Of a DNA stretch of 38,392 nt, positions 6,645 through 14,905 are shown piece by piece (the first letter of the stretch is position 1; each line of letters opens with the position of its first letter). The notes below the pieces were generated by a model. That model was given only the letters and a program-made list of their open reading frames with translations, was not told where the DNA came from and did no database searches. A program made the position numbers and the translations under genes. Origin of the DNA: a bacterium (GTDB taxonomy: Bacteria; SZUA-79; Acidulodesulfobacterales; Acidulodesulfobacteraceae); the NCBI GenBank assembly GCA_021798875.1, contig JAJZBN010000017.1, forward strand, positions 1-38,392. The letters are read 5' to 3'.

Positions 6645-7688
6645 ATGTCTGAAAATATTTTAGTAATAGGCGGAGGTCCGGCAGGTTTGAATGCGGCCGT
6701 TATGCTTTCGGAATTGGGAGTTAACGTGACTTTGGTCGAAAGAGATTCGTTTCTCGGAGGCAACCCTAAAAAATTCAAATATAAATTTTTGTTTCCGGAT
6801 ATGCAGCCTGCTGATAACGTAATAGGAGAGCTTATTAAAAAAACCGAGTCCGCCGATAATATCAAGGTTTATTATTCTTCCGAAGTTTCGGATTTTAAAG
6901 AAAACGGAAAAAAATTCGACGCAGTCATAAAGTCTACCTCCGGAAGCGAAACTAAAACATTTGATTCCGTTATAGTCGCTACCGGTTTTGAGCATTTCGA
7001 TCCGGCAAGGGACGCAAAATATTCTTATCAGTTGTTCGACGACGTTATAGATATTAAAGACCTCGAAAGAATGATGGGAGAAAATAATTTCGTAAGACCG
7101 TCTAACGGAAAGCCGCCCAAAAAAGTAGCGTTTATTCTGTGCGTAGGTTCAAGGGACAGGCATGTCGGCAACCAGTACTGTTCAAGGGTCTGCTGTACGG
7201 TTTCCGTAAAACAGGCCATTGAAATGAGAGAACATTTTCCCGACTGTGAAGCATACATATTTTACATGGACATCAGAACGTACGGTTTTTTTGAGGATTT
7301 ATACTGGAAAGCCATGGAAGAACATGATGTACAGATAGTAAAAGGCAGAATTGCCGAAATTACTTCCGGACCGGATAACACTGTCGTATGTAAAGGAGAA
7401 GACACGCTTTTAAGGGGGCCGTTCGAAATTCCTTTCGATATGGTAGTGCTTGCTTCAGGCATGGAAGGCGGATCCCAGTCTCCTGAAATATCAAGTAAGC
7501 TTGGCATCGAACTTGACGAACACGGATTTTTAAAGCCGGAAAACGTTACGCTTTCACCGTTTAAATCTAACAAACCGGGAGTTTTTTTGGCGGGCGCGTG
7601 TACCGGGCCTAAGGCTATTTCGGATTCTATTACCGAAGGCGCAGCTGCCGCTATGAATGCTTATACTTATGCCGTAAAAAACAGGTAA
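6645..7688 (+). CDS. hdrA: sHdrA: FAD-binding HdrA-like subunit
   Basis: A 347-residue flavoprotein of the short sHdrA type; methanogen HdrA is about twice as long. It starts with the dinucleotide-binding motif GGGPAG at residues 9-14, has the second flavin-site strand FDSVIVATGFEHFD and a C-terminal GVFLAGACTGPKAI. C166, C179, C183 and C184 are candidate [4Fe-4S] ligands. The N-terminal HdrA cysteines normally following the FAD loop (near LGGNPKKFKYKF) are absent, as known for sHdrA proteins. In the family it collects or passes electrons between the HdrCB arms. GGAGG lies 11 nt before the ATG. Only one base separates its stop from the next gene, so the two are translationally coupled. Confidence 0.92.
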   Translation: MSENILVIGGGPAGLNAAVMLSELGVNVTLVERDSFLGGNPKKFKYKFLFPDMQPADNVIGELIKKTESADNIKVYYSSEVSDFKENGKKFDAVIKSTSGSETKTFDSVIVATGFEHFDPARDAKYSYQLFDDVIDIKDLERMMGENNFVRPSNGKPPKKVAFILCVGSRDRHVGNQYCSRVCCTVSVKQAIEMREHFPDCEAYIFYMDIRTYGFFEDLYWKAMEEHDVQIVKGRIAEITSGPDNTVVCKGEDTLLRGPFEIPFDMVVLASGMEGGSQSPEISSKLGIELDEHGFLKPENVTLSPFKSNKPGVFLAGACTGPKAISDSITEGAAAAMNAYTYAVKNR

Positions 7689-7689
7689 A

Positions 7690-8466
7690 ATGCCTTACAT
7701 ACTAAAAAATAACAAAATAGATAAAAGATACGAAGAAAAATTTTTCGAAATAGTAAGAGAAAATTTACCGGATGAAAAAATAGAGTTTTTTGATGGTCTT
7801 TTAAGATTTAAAACTAAAATTATAAAGGAGTTTTTATCCGATGCGGTAAACGCATCGAAAAACGAAGGTAAATTAGAATTAGAAAAAGAAATATTGGATA
7901 AAATATTATCCATGATTTTTTCGATTAGAAGGCATAAGGAAAAAATTTTAAACGGTATAAGCAGCGAAACTTTAAAAAATTCTTTCGCAATTTTAGCAGA
8001 TAATAAAAAGTCCGCCGAAGTAAGAATAGGACGTTTTTTAGAATTCTTTTCTTATGACGATGTTATAGTTAAAAGAGACATAGCTTTAGAGCTTTTGCAT
8101 TTTTATGAACCTGATAAGAATGTTTTTTGGACTTCATGGGTTTACAGGCAGGATAATGGAACCGGATGTCTGCCTTATATGGCAGATTTTTTAAAAAGGA
8201 CTTGGGAAGGTAATCCGTATATTATGCCATTCAGTATCAGTGAAATGAAAGACGAAATTGATTATCTCTACGAACTGTCCGGTAAAAATGGACTTAATTT
8301 GAAACGTCCTTACGGAGCTGATATTTTGCTAAGCTATATGTATTCCGATTATGTTTTTAAAATGGTGTACGCCGAATCCAAGTCTTTGTCTGTAGGCGTT
8401 CCGGATGGATTTACTTTAATGAAAAAACTTCTCGGTATCGAAAAATTAGAACAGGCAATAAAATAG
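7690..8466 (+). CDS. Conserved protein of the sHdr cluster (hyp position)
   Basis: A 258-residue soluble protein with no signal peptide, membrane segment or cysteine motif that I recognise; it is rich in Lys, Glu and Ile and appears largely helical. Its place between hdrA and hdrC2 is where sHdr operons of other sulfur oxidisers carry a conserved gene of unknown function, and I assign it on that basis. It starts one base after the hdrA stop with no separate ribosome site, indicating translational coupling, and ends 11 bp before hdrC2. It may be a scaffold or assembly partner of the complex, but the sequence gives no direct proof. Confidence 0.7.
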   Translation: MPYILKNNKIDKRYEEKFFEIVRENLPDEKIEFFDGLLRFKTKIIKEFLSDAVNASKNEGKLELEKEILDKILSMIFSIRRHKEKILNGISSETLKNSFAILADNKKSAEVRIGRFLEFFSYDDVIVKRDIALELLHFYEPDKNVFWTSWVYRQDNGTGCLPYMADFLKRTWEGNPYIMPFSISEMKDEIDYLYELSGKNGLNLKRPYGADILLSYMYSDYVFKMVYAESKSLSVGVPDGFTLMKKLLGIEKLEQAIK

Positions 8467-8477
8467 GAGGAAAAAAT

Positions 8478-9266
8478 ATGGCTATAGAAAATCATAATAC
8501 AGGAAATTCCGGCGGCGTAAGACCAGTCGTGGAAAAAGGCGAGCATATAATCGCACGACATCTTATAGAAGACGATAATATTAAAGAAGAAAAAAATTTA
8601 GTTATAGATGGCGTAGATGTTTCCGGCCGTTGGAATACCTTTATTATTTCACGTGTTGATTCCGATTTCGACAGAAGTTTTTTTGAAGAAATAAAAAAAA
8701 CAGTAGTAGGTTCCAGAATTAACAGATGCTGGCAGTGCGGCATGTGTACCGCAAGCTGCACCGTGACGCCTTTATACAGAAGATTTAATCCAAGAGCGTT
8801 CATTTACATGATGCAGTTGGGCAACTTAAAAGAGCTGAAAAAATATATAGACGTCGCTTGGAGATGCGTGGGATGCTATAAATGTTCGCAGAGATGCCCA
8901 AAGCAGGTAAATCCCGCAGAAATGATGGAAGCCCTCGCGCTTGTAATAAAAAAATATTTTCCCGAAGAAGTAAAAACTAAATTAAAACTTGACGAAGAAG
9001 TAAAAAAAATATACGAAGATATGATAATAGGACATGGAAGATTGGATCTCGCAAAACTTCATACGTCTGCAATGCAAAAATCAGGCAAAACTAAAGAACT
9101 GCTCGGAAAGATAGAAAGAGACGCTATTTTTAAAATGGCTAAAGACGGCAGGGCATTTTCTATATTAAGACTTGGCAAGCCCCATAACTGGAGCAGGTCA
9201 AAAGAAGCTATAGAAAATTATTTACATAAACTAAATACTATTGAAAACGGTGAAGCGGGGGTTTAG
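8478..9266 (+). CDS. hdrC2: sHdrC2: second HdrC-like [4Fe-4S] subunit
   Basis: A 262-residue cytoplasmic ferredoxin-like subunit. The two clusters are bound by C84-x2-C87-x2-C90-x3-C94 and C130-x2-C133-x2-C136-x3-C140 followed by P. Compared with C1 it has an N-terminal extension of about 50 residues before the first cluster. A strong AGGAGG site precedes the ATG by 8 nt. It would pair with sHdrB2, encoded 4 bp downstream, to form the second electron branch of the complex. Confidence 0.9.
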   Translation: MAIENHNTGNSGGVRPVVEKGEHIIARHLIEDDNIKEEKNLVIDGVDVSGRWNTFIISRVDSDFDRSFFEEIKKTVVGSRINRCWQCGMCTASCTVTPLYRRFNPRAFIYMMQLGNLKELKKYIDVAWRCVGCYKCSQRCPKQVNPAEMMEALALVIKKYFPEEVKTKLKLDEEVKKIYEDMIIGHGRLDLAKLHTSAMQKSGKTKELLGKIERDAIFKMAKDGRAFSILRLGKPHNWSRSKEAIENYLHKLNTIENGEAGV

Positions 9267-9270
9267 ATAA

Positions 9271-10194
9271 ATGGATAAATTAAAGGAAAATCAGGCGGCG
9301 TATTATCCTGGATGCGCATTATTGACTATAGACAGAGCCTACAATAACAGTTCAAAATTAGTTTCAAAAAAAATGGGCATCGAGCTTGTCGAAATTCCGG
9401 ATTATAACTGCTGCGGAATCGGCGAGATGAAATCCAAGGGTGCGGCTTCTATGTATATGCCCCTTAGAAATATGATGCTTGCTAAAAACAGGCTCGGCTC
9501 TAAAAACTTAGTTATGGCTTGCTCGGTATGCTATCACGAATTTAGCAGGTCGATTGCGAGAGTTAAGGAAAACCGGAACGAACTTTCCGCCGTTAACGAA
9601 ATATTTAAAGAAGCGGGCGAATTTAACGAGGAATATATTCCTGACGGCGAGGCAAGGCATATTCTTGAATTTTTGTATAACGAAAAAGGCGTCGAAGAAG
9701 TAAAAAAGAACGTCGTTAAACCTCTTAAAGGGCTTAAAGTCGCTCCTTATTACGGGTGCCTTTATTCCAGACCTTCGATGTACACGTTTACCGATAAAAA
9801 ACCTAAAATGGATAATTCCGAAAGACCGCATTTTATGCATGAATTTTTGGAAGCTTTAGGCGCGGAAACCGTTTTTTACGGCAACGAAGTACAGTGCTGC
9901 GGCGGCAGAAACGTAGTTCAGGACGAAGAGACGTCTTTTACGTTATGCTCGCAGACGATTTCAAAGGCTAAAAAAGCCGGAGCCGACGTTATAGCCCTTA
10001 TATGCCCTAAATGCGCCGGTGCATTAGACGTTAATCAGCCGAAAATAGTCGAGAAATTCGGAAAAGACTCCGAACTTCCGATTGTTTATCTGACCCAGTT
10101 AATGGCTTTAGCTTTCGGCTTTTCGAAAAAAGAAGCGGAATTCGGCGATATGATTTCCGAACCTTTAAAAGTTCTTAACGAAAAAGGTTTTTAA
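9271..10194 (+). CDS. hdrB2: sHdrB2: canonical HdrB-like CCG-domain subunit
   Basis: A 307-residue HdrB homolog with both CCG motifs intact: C15, C47-C48-G49 and C84-x2-C87 in the first domain; C163, C209-C210-G211 and C245-x2-C248 in the second. In methanogen HdrB such motifs hold non-cubane [4Fe-4S] clusters that split disulfides; in sHdr complexes this subunit is thought to act on a protein-bound sulfur intermediate. Only 4 bp separate it from hdrC2, so translation is probably coupled. The usual partners (lipoate-binding protein, DsrE, TusA, rhodanese) are not in this window. The gene ends 8 bp from the convergent GT39 gene. Confidence 0.92.
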   Translation: MDKLKENQAAYYPGCALLTIDRAYNNSSKLVSKKMGIELVEIPDYNCCGIGEMKSKGAASMYMPLRNMMLAKNRLGSKNLVMACSVCYHEFSRSIARVKENRNELSAVNEIFKEAGEFNEEYIPDGEARHILEFLYNEKGVEEVKKNVVKPLKGLKVAPYYGCLYSRPSMYTFTDKKPKMDNSERPHFMHEFLEALGAETVFYGNEVQCCGGRNVVQDEETSFTLCSQTISKAKKAGADVIALICPKCAGALDVNQPKIVEKFGKDSELPIVYLTQLMALAFGFSKKEAEFGDMISEPLKVLNEKGF

Positions 10195-10210
10195 ATTTTA
10201 ATTTAAAATT
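10194..10210. terminator. AT-only inverted repeat between the convergent sHdr and GT39 genes
   Basis: AATTTTA (10194-10200) and TAAAATT (10204-10210) form a 7-bp stem overlapping the GT39 stop codon, with T-rich flanks. As the only structure in an 8-bp convergent gap it may serve as a weak bidirectional terminator. Confidence 0.3.
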
Positions 10211-11759
10211 CCTTGGACGAGAATTTTTTAAACATATATTTATCTCTGTAAAGAAAATCTTTAAGTATATAAAATTTAACCGTTCTGATTTTCTGTCCGA
10301 ATTTATTTTTTATTACTGTTTTCTTAACTAAAGAACAGCTTTTAAAATTATCGCATAAGCTTTTTTCCAAGTTTTTTCCGTATTTTGTATCTATCACGTA
10401 AAGAAAATTCCGTCCTTTTTTGTTTTTAAAATTATTCCATAGCGAATATTCGTTGTTTCTAATAAAATAGTTAAAGGAGTATGTCTGAGGTCTTCCTTTA
10501 ACGTAATAAGCAAGTTCGCTTGCCGTTTGAAATCTTCTTGCGGCTATAAGAAGCCGGTCTTTTTTGTATTTATTTAAAATAAAATCCGTGTCTTCGGCCA
10601 TCTTTTTCCATCCCAGCATATCTCTTAAAGGGCTTTTGCTTACCTTAACGTTAAACAGTTTTCCTACCTGAAGATAATAAGGAGAAATAAAAATAACAAC
10701 CGAAAACAGAATTCCTGTAAAAAATGAAAGACCGTAAAAATAAACGATTATTTTTCTTATTTTCTTATTAGAAGTTTCATAAAGTCTGTATGTTACAAGG
10801 GCGGCAAGCAGGAAAGCCGGAAAATATAAAAAAACCGGCCAGTTAGGCTGAACCATGGTTTTTGTGCATTGATATAAAAAATATAAAAAAGGTATTATAG
10901 ATGCAGAGGAAAGGACTAAATAAACGTCGTTTTTTTCTTTTAATGCAATATATAATCCAGCAAACATCGAAACCATTATTATTAAAAATAAAAATGGAGA
11001 AATAATACCCGCCTGCGATAATATAAATAAAAGAAGATTATTTAAAAATATATGGAAGTTTCTATAGCCGCCCGACAGCGTCATGAGATGCCTGAACGAT
11101 ACGAAGTTGTTAAGACTGTTCCATACTATTACCGGAGCGAATATAATTAACGATATTAAAAAAGCTATATACGGCTCTTTTTTAAAAAGATATTTCCTGT
11201 GTTTCCAGCTTAAAAGAAGAAAAGCTAAAACTATCGGATAAATAAATGCGGCAGTGTATTTGCTCAGTAATGCGAGTCCGGTGGATATACCGATTAAATA
11301 CCAGTAAAAATCTTTGCCGGAAATAATAAAATATATCAATAGCAGAATCGTCAAAGAAAAAAACAGCATCTGCAAATTTCCGTAAACTATTAGAATAGAA
11401 CCGATATTTAATATCGGAACCGCGTTTAATAAAATAGCCCATATTAACGGTTGCAAGTTTTTTCCGGTTATTTTTTTTAAAGCCGAATATGCAATCAAAG
11501 ACAAAAGCAAAGAAATAGCCGGAGCCGCAAATCTGACGAAAAACTGAGAATTGAATCTGCCGAAAAAAGTCGTTAACGCGATAGTATAGGCAACCATGGG
11601 AGACATATCGTAATATGAAAGAGCAAGATGTCTAGACCATTGCCAGTAATAAGTTTCTTCGGGAATAAGATCTATTTTAGATATCAATATTAGCCTGACG
11701 GCAAATAAAATAACAAGGATTAAAGAAAGAGAGTAAGCGGTTATTTTGTTTTTATTCAT
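10203..11759 (-). CDS. GT39/ArnT-like membrane glycosyltransferase (GT-C fold)
   Basis: A 518-residue polytopic membrane protein with about 10-12 hydrophobic helices through residue 380, then a soluble C-terminal domain of about 130 residues. The first external loop holds IPEETYYWQWSRHLALSYYDMSP, the acidic-aromatic catalytic-type loop of GT39 (PMT) and ArnT-like enzymes, with the acidic residues right after TM1. Such enzymes transfer a sugar from a polyprenyl-phosphate donor to lipid A, glycan or protein on the periplasmic face. The acceptor here is unknown. It is transcribed against the sHdr operon and divergently from pilM, so it appears to be a single-gene unit. Confidence 0.85.
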   Translation of the reverse strand: MNKNKITAYSLSLILVILFAVRLILISKIDLIPEETYYWQWSRHLALSYYDMSPMVAYTIALTTFFGRFNSQFFVRFAAPAISLLLSLIAYSALKKITGKNLQPLIWAILLNAVPILNIGSILIVYGNLQMLFFSLTILLLIYFIISGKDFYWYLIGISTGLALLSKYTAAFIYPIVLAFLLLSWKHRKYLFKKEPYIAFLISLIIFAPVIVWNSLNNFVSFRHLMTLSGGYRNFHIFLNNLLLFILSQAGIISPFLFLIIMVSMFAGLYIALKEKNDVYLVLSSASIIPFLYFLYQCTKTMVQPNWPVFLYFPAFLLAALVTYRLYETSNKKIRKIIVYFYGLSFFTGILFSVVIFISPYYLQVGKLFNVKVSKSPLRDMLGWKKMAEDTDFILNKYKKDRLLIAARRFQTASELAYYVKGRPQTYSFNYFIRNNEYSLWNNFKNKKGRNFLYVIDTKYGKNLEKSLCDNFKSCSLVKKTVIKNKFGQKIRTVKFYILKDFLYRDKYMFKKFSSKEF

Positions 11760-11852
11760 AGCGTTATTAATTTTTTAAGAAATATTATACGATTTTTAGA
11801 ATTAAAATAAAATCAAAAAGATTATAATTTTTATAAAAAATAATAAAAATAC

Positions 11853-11881
11853 TTGACATTTAATTTAATTAAAGGTATTTT
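11853..11881 (+). promoter_or_regulatory. Candidate promoter of pilMNOPQ
   Basis: A perfect TTGACA at 11853-11858 is followed after 17 nt by TATTTT at 11876-11881. The leader would be about 104 nt. The region is very AT-rich, so the -10 assignment could shift by a few bases. Confidence 0.45.
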
Positions 11882-11991
11882 ATAGTTATATATTTAAGTT
11901 TTATATAAATAAAATTTAAAAAATAATTTAATATTTTATATATAAAGTTTTGTATATATATTGCCGATTTTTATAATAAAGTGAGGTTTTC

Positions 11992-13044
11992 ATGGCGCTT
12001 AAATTTGGAATAGGTTCAAAAAAGAGCGTGGGTATAGACATAGGATCCGACTCTATTAAAGTAATTGAACTTTCTAAAAGCGGACATAAATATTATATAG
12101 ACGTTTTAGATATAATAGACCTTCCTTCCGGAGCCGTTAGCGGAGGTATTATAAACGATGCGGCTTCTACCGCTTCATACCTTAAAAGTTCTCTTGCGAA
12201 GCACGGCGTCAGCGAAAAAAAAGTAGTAATCGGAATACCCTGTAAACACGTAATAATTAAAACCATAGAAATGCCAAAAATGAAACCGTCGGAACTTGAA
12301 TCTTCGATTTATTACGAAGCTCAAAGATATATAACGTACGACATGAACGAAGTGTCTTTGGATTACGTGGTTCTGGGGGATTCGCCGTCCGAACCTTCCA
12401 ATAACGCTATAATGATAATTGCCGGCAAAAAAGATATAATTGAAAACCAGTCCGATTTTTTTCATGAGTGCGGTCTAAATCCATATATAATCGATGTGGA
12501 CTGCATAGCTTTAGAAAATATGTTTAATTTTAATTATCCGGAAGAATTCGACGAACTTATATCCATAGTAAAAATAGGCGCGTCGGAAACAAACGTACAT
12601 ATAATTCAAAAAGGGGCTAATTTATTCAGAAGAGATATACCTATCGGCGGAATAAACATTACGGAAGAAATAGCCAAAAAATTTCAAATGAATTTTAACG
12701 AAGCCGAAAATATTAAAACCGGAAATATGGGGAACAGAAGCGAAGATTTTAAATCGGAATTCAATATATATTTAGATATGATTTTGACCAGGGTTATTTC
12801 CGAAATTCATAGGACTATAGACTATTTTGCGGCTAATAACGACAAGCAGTATCCTAAGAAAATTTATTTGACGGGCGGTTCTGCACTGCTCGGCAATATA
12901 TTGCAGGAAATAGAGAGTAAGATTAATATTCCTGCATCAAATTTAAATCCTTTTAGAAATTTACTGTTTAAGCATGAATTGTCCGACGATATTCACGATT
13001 TTTTCGGGGTTGCCGTCGGTCTTGCATTAAGAGGAGCGGAATAA
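11992..13044 (+). CDS. pilM: Type IV pilus assembly ATPase-fold protein PilM
   Basis: A 350-residue actin-like cytoplasmic protein. The phosphate-1 region is GIDIGSDSIKVIEL (about 14-27), and the adenosine region is YLTGGSALLG near residue 300. The conserved MPKMKPSELESSIYYEAQRYI helix region is typical of PilM. PilM binds the cytoplasmic tail of PilN and links the inner-membrane alignment complex to the pilus motor. GTGAGG 7 nt before the ATG is the ribosome site. The gene order pilM-N-O-P-Q is the standard one, with 1-bp gaps to pilN and between pilN and pilO. Confidence 0.95.
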   Translation: MALKFGIGSKKSVGIDIGSDSIKVIELSKSGHKYYIDVLDIIDLPSGAVSGGIINDAASTASYLKSSLAKHGVSEKKVVIGIPCKHVIIKTIEMPKMKPSELESSIYYEAQRYITYDMNEVSLDYVVLGDSPSEPSNNAIMIIAGKKDIIENQSDFFHECGLNPYIIDVDCIALENMFNFNYPEEFDELISIVKIGASETNVHIIQKGANLFRRDIPIGGINITEEIAKKFQMNFNEAENIKTGNMGNRSEDFKSEFNIYLDMILTRVISEIHRTIDYFAANNDKQYPKKIYLTGGSALLGNILQEIESKINIPASNLNPFRNLLFKHELSDDIHDFFGVAVGLALRGAE

Positions 13045-13045
13045 A

Positions 13046-13603
13046 TTGATTAAAATCAATTTAAATAAAAAACCTAAAAAAGTAAAAATTTCCATAGAAG
13101 CCGGAAGCCTGCGCAATATGCTTATCTTTTTAATAATTCCGGTTATAGCAGGAGGAATTGTTATTTTTTTGATGCAGTCCTCAATAGAAAGTAAAATAAA
13201 AGATATAAATAAAAATATAAAAATTTATAACGCCAAAACTATAGTTTTAATGCCTAAAGTCGAGAAAGTTAACGCACTTAAAGCAAAAGATGCCCAAATA
13301 TTGCAAAAGATTAACATTATTAAAACATTAAAAAAAGCTCAGATGGGACCGCTGGGATATATATATTACATTACCGACGTAATTCCAAGGTTTTCATGGA
13401 TTAATTCTTTAAAATCAAATAATGGCGTTATATCGGTTTCAGGAACTGCATTGGACGGACAGGTCGAGTCTATATTTATGAATAATTTAAGCAAAACAGG
13501 TTTTTTTAACGACGTAAGTTTAATACAGACTTCCGAAACAAAAAAACAGGGGCTGAAACTGCAAAATTTCAGCATGACTATGAACGTAAAAGGCAAAAAA
13601 TAA
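13046..13603 (+). CDS. pilN: Type IV pilus inner-membrane protein PilN
   Basis: A 185-residue bitopic protein with a short cytoplasmic N-terminus beginning IKINLNKKPKK, close to the conserved INLLP-like PilM-binding motif. One membrane helix lies at about residues 25-44, followed by a periplasmic coiled coil and a ferredoxin-like domain. It starts with TTG one base after the pilM stop, with GAGGAG inside the end of pilM as ribosome site. It pairs with PilO in the alignment complex. Confidence 0.92.
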   Translation: MIKINLNKKPKKVKISIEAGSLRNMLIFLIIPVIAGGIVIFLMQSSIESKIKDINKNIKIYNAKTIVLMPKVEKVNALKAKDAQILQKINIIKTLKKAQMGPLGYIYYITDVIPRFSWINSLKSNNGVISVSGTALDGQVESIFMNNLSKTGFFNDVSLIQTSETKKQGLKLQNFSMTMNVKGKK

Positions 13604-13604
13604 T

Positions 13605-14234
13605 ATGAATTTAGAATCTATAAAATCTAAAATAGATTTAAAAAATCCTAAGGTTTTGGGGATAATTATAAGCATAATTTTGTTTATAGTTATTATCGGC
13701 GTTTACTATTATTTTATATATGCGGGATTAAAATCTAAAGAAGCGCAGAAACAGAATGCTTTAAACGCGGCGACGGCTAAATATAATTCATATTTAACTT
13801 TGGTAAGAAGCTATCCGCTTATATTAAGGCAGGATAAAAAATTAAACAAAGAATTTGCAGGTTTGCTTTTAGAACTTCCTTCAAAGAAAAATATACCTCA
13901 GCTTTTAATGAAAATTTCAAACTACGAAAAAGTTTTAAATCTTAATTTAAATATGTTTAAACCTAATAAAGGAATGACTAAAGGTTTTTACGAAACCGTT
14001 CCTTTTTCGATGAATATAAGCGGAAATTTTTATAACGTATATAAGTTTTTTTATAAACTTGCGTCTATGAAAAGAATAGTGGATGTGCACGACGTGTCTA
14101 TTTCAAAGAAAGCTAAAGGCGGTAACGTTTCGGTTTCTTTTCAGGGAACGACTTTCTCGTTTATAGGGGCGATAAAGCCGAAAGTTCCGGTAAAACCGGC
14201 GCAAAAACCTGCTGCAGCGGTTAAGAAACCATAG
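13605..14234 (+). CDS. pilO: Type IV pilus inner-membrane protein PilO
   Basis: A 209-residue bitopic protein. The single membrane helix is at about residues 17-40 (GIIISIILFIVIIGVYYYF), followed by a periplasmic coiled coil and the PilO domain with ELPSKKNIPQLLMKIS, a segment typical of the family. The C-terminus is a Pro/Ala/Lys-rich tail. It starts one base after pilN. The product forms heterodimers with PilN that connect to PilP. Confidence 0.93.
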   Translation: MNLESIKSKIDLKNPKVLGIIISIILFIVIIGVYYYFIYAGLKSKEAQKQNALNAATAKYNSYLTLVRSYPLILRQDKKLNKEFAGLLLELPSKKNIPQLLMKISNYEKVLNLNLNMFKPNKGMTKGFYETVPFSMNISGNFYNVYKFFYKLASMKRIVDVHDVSISKKAKGGNVSVSFQGTTFSFIGAIKPKVPVKPAQKPAAAVKKP

Positions 14235-14268
14235 AAATAAGCAAGGCAATGAGTTAACGAGGTATAAA

Positions 14269-14838
14269 ATGCCAATTATTAATAAAACCACGATATATAA
14301 TACAAACGATATGTCCGAAAATGTAACTAAAAAAATAAAACAATGGAAACGGTTTAAGTTTATTTATGAATTTACATCGTTTGCCGCAATTTTAGTTTTA
14401 TCAGCCGGTTTAGTTTTTTACGCCCCGTTTTGTTATGCCGGCAGCGTTAAAAGCATCGGAATGCATAATAAAAGTAAAACGGTTAAAAAATTAAAAAACA
14501 GCGATATCGCTTATCCTTATTATTTAAAAAGAGATCCGTTCCAGACTTTTTTATATACCCAAAGACCGACAACGTCATTTAAATCAGGAGAATTGCCTTT
14601 ATTGCAGTACGCCGTTTCATCCCTGAAAGTAGTCGGCATTATGAGCAGAAGAGGAAAATATTTTGCTATGGTTCAAACTCCTGGAGGAAGGTCTTATATA
14701 GTTACCGACGGTTCTTTGATCGGCGTCAACAGAGCAAAAGTAGTTTCTATTACGTCTAATGCCGTGCATTTAATAGAAAGGACTTATAATATTTTAGGTC
14801 AAATGCGGTCTATGAATTTAGTTATGCCGTTACGATAG
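14269..14838 (+). CDS. pilP: Type IV pilus assembly protein PilP
   Basis: A 189-residue periplasmic protein. The homology domain is clear: RDPFQTF near residue 87, then LKVVGIMSRRGKYFAMVQTP and YIVTDGSLIGVNRAKVVSI. PilP usually is a lipoprotein; here the N-terminus carries a hydrophobic segment at about 40-58 ending FCYAGS, so it looks anchored by an N-terminal helix or cleaved after AxA-like residues rather than lipidated at a clear lipobox. That is a difference from the common form. GAGG lies 8 nt before the ATG. It bridges PilNO and the secretin PilQ. Confidence 0.88.
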   Translation: MPIINKTTIYNTNDMSENVTKKIKQWKRFKFIYEFTSFAAILVLSAGLVFYAPFCYAGSVKSIGMHNKSKTVKKLKNSDIAYPYYLKRDPFQTFLYTQRPTTSFKSGELPLLQYAVSSLKVVGIMSRRGKYFAMVQTPGGRSYIVTDGSLIGVNRAKVVSITSNAVHLIERTYNILGQMRSMNLVMPLR

Positions 14839-14905
14839 AACAATAACAATAAAGATAAAACAACAATATGATAATTTATCAAATTTTAGCTATGGAGAAA
14901 ATAAT

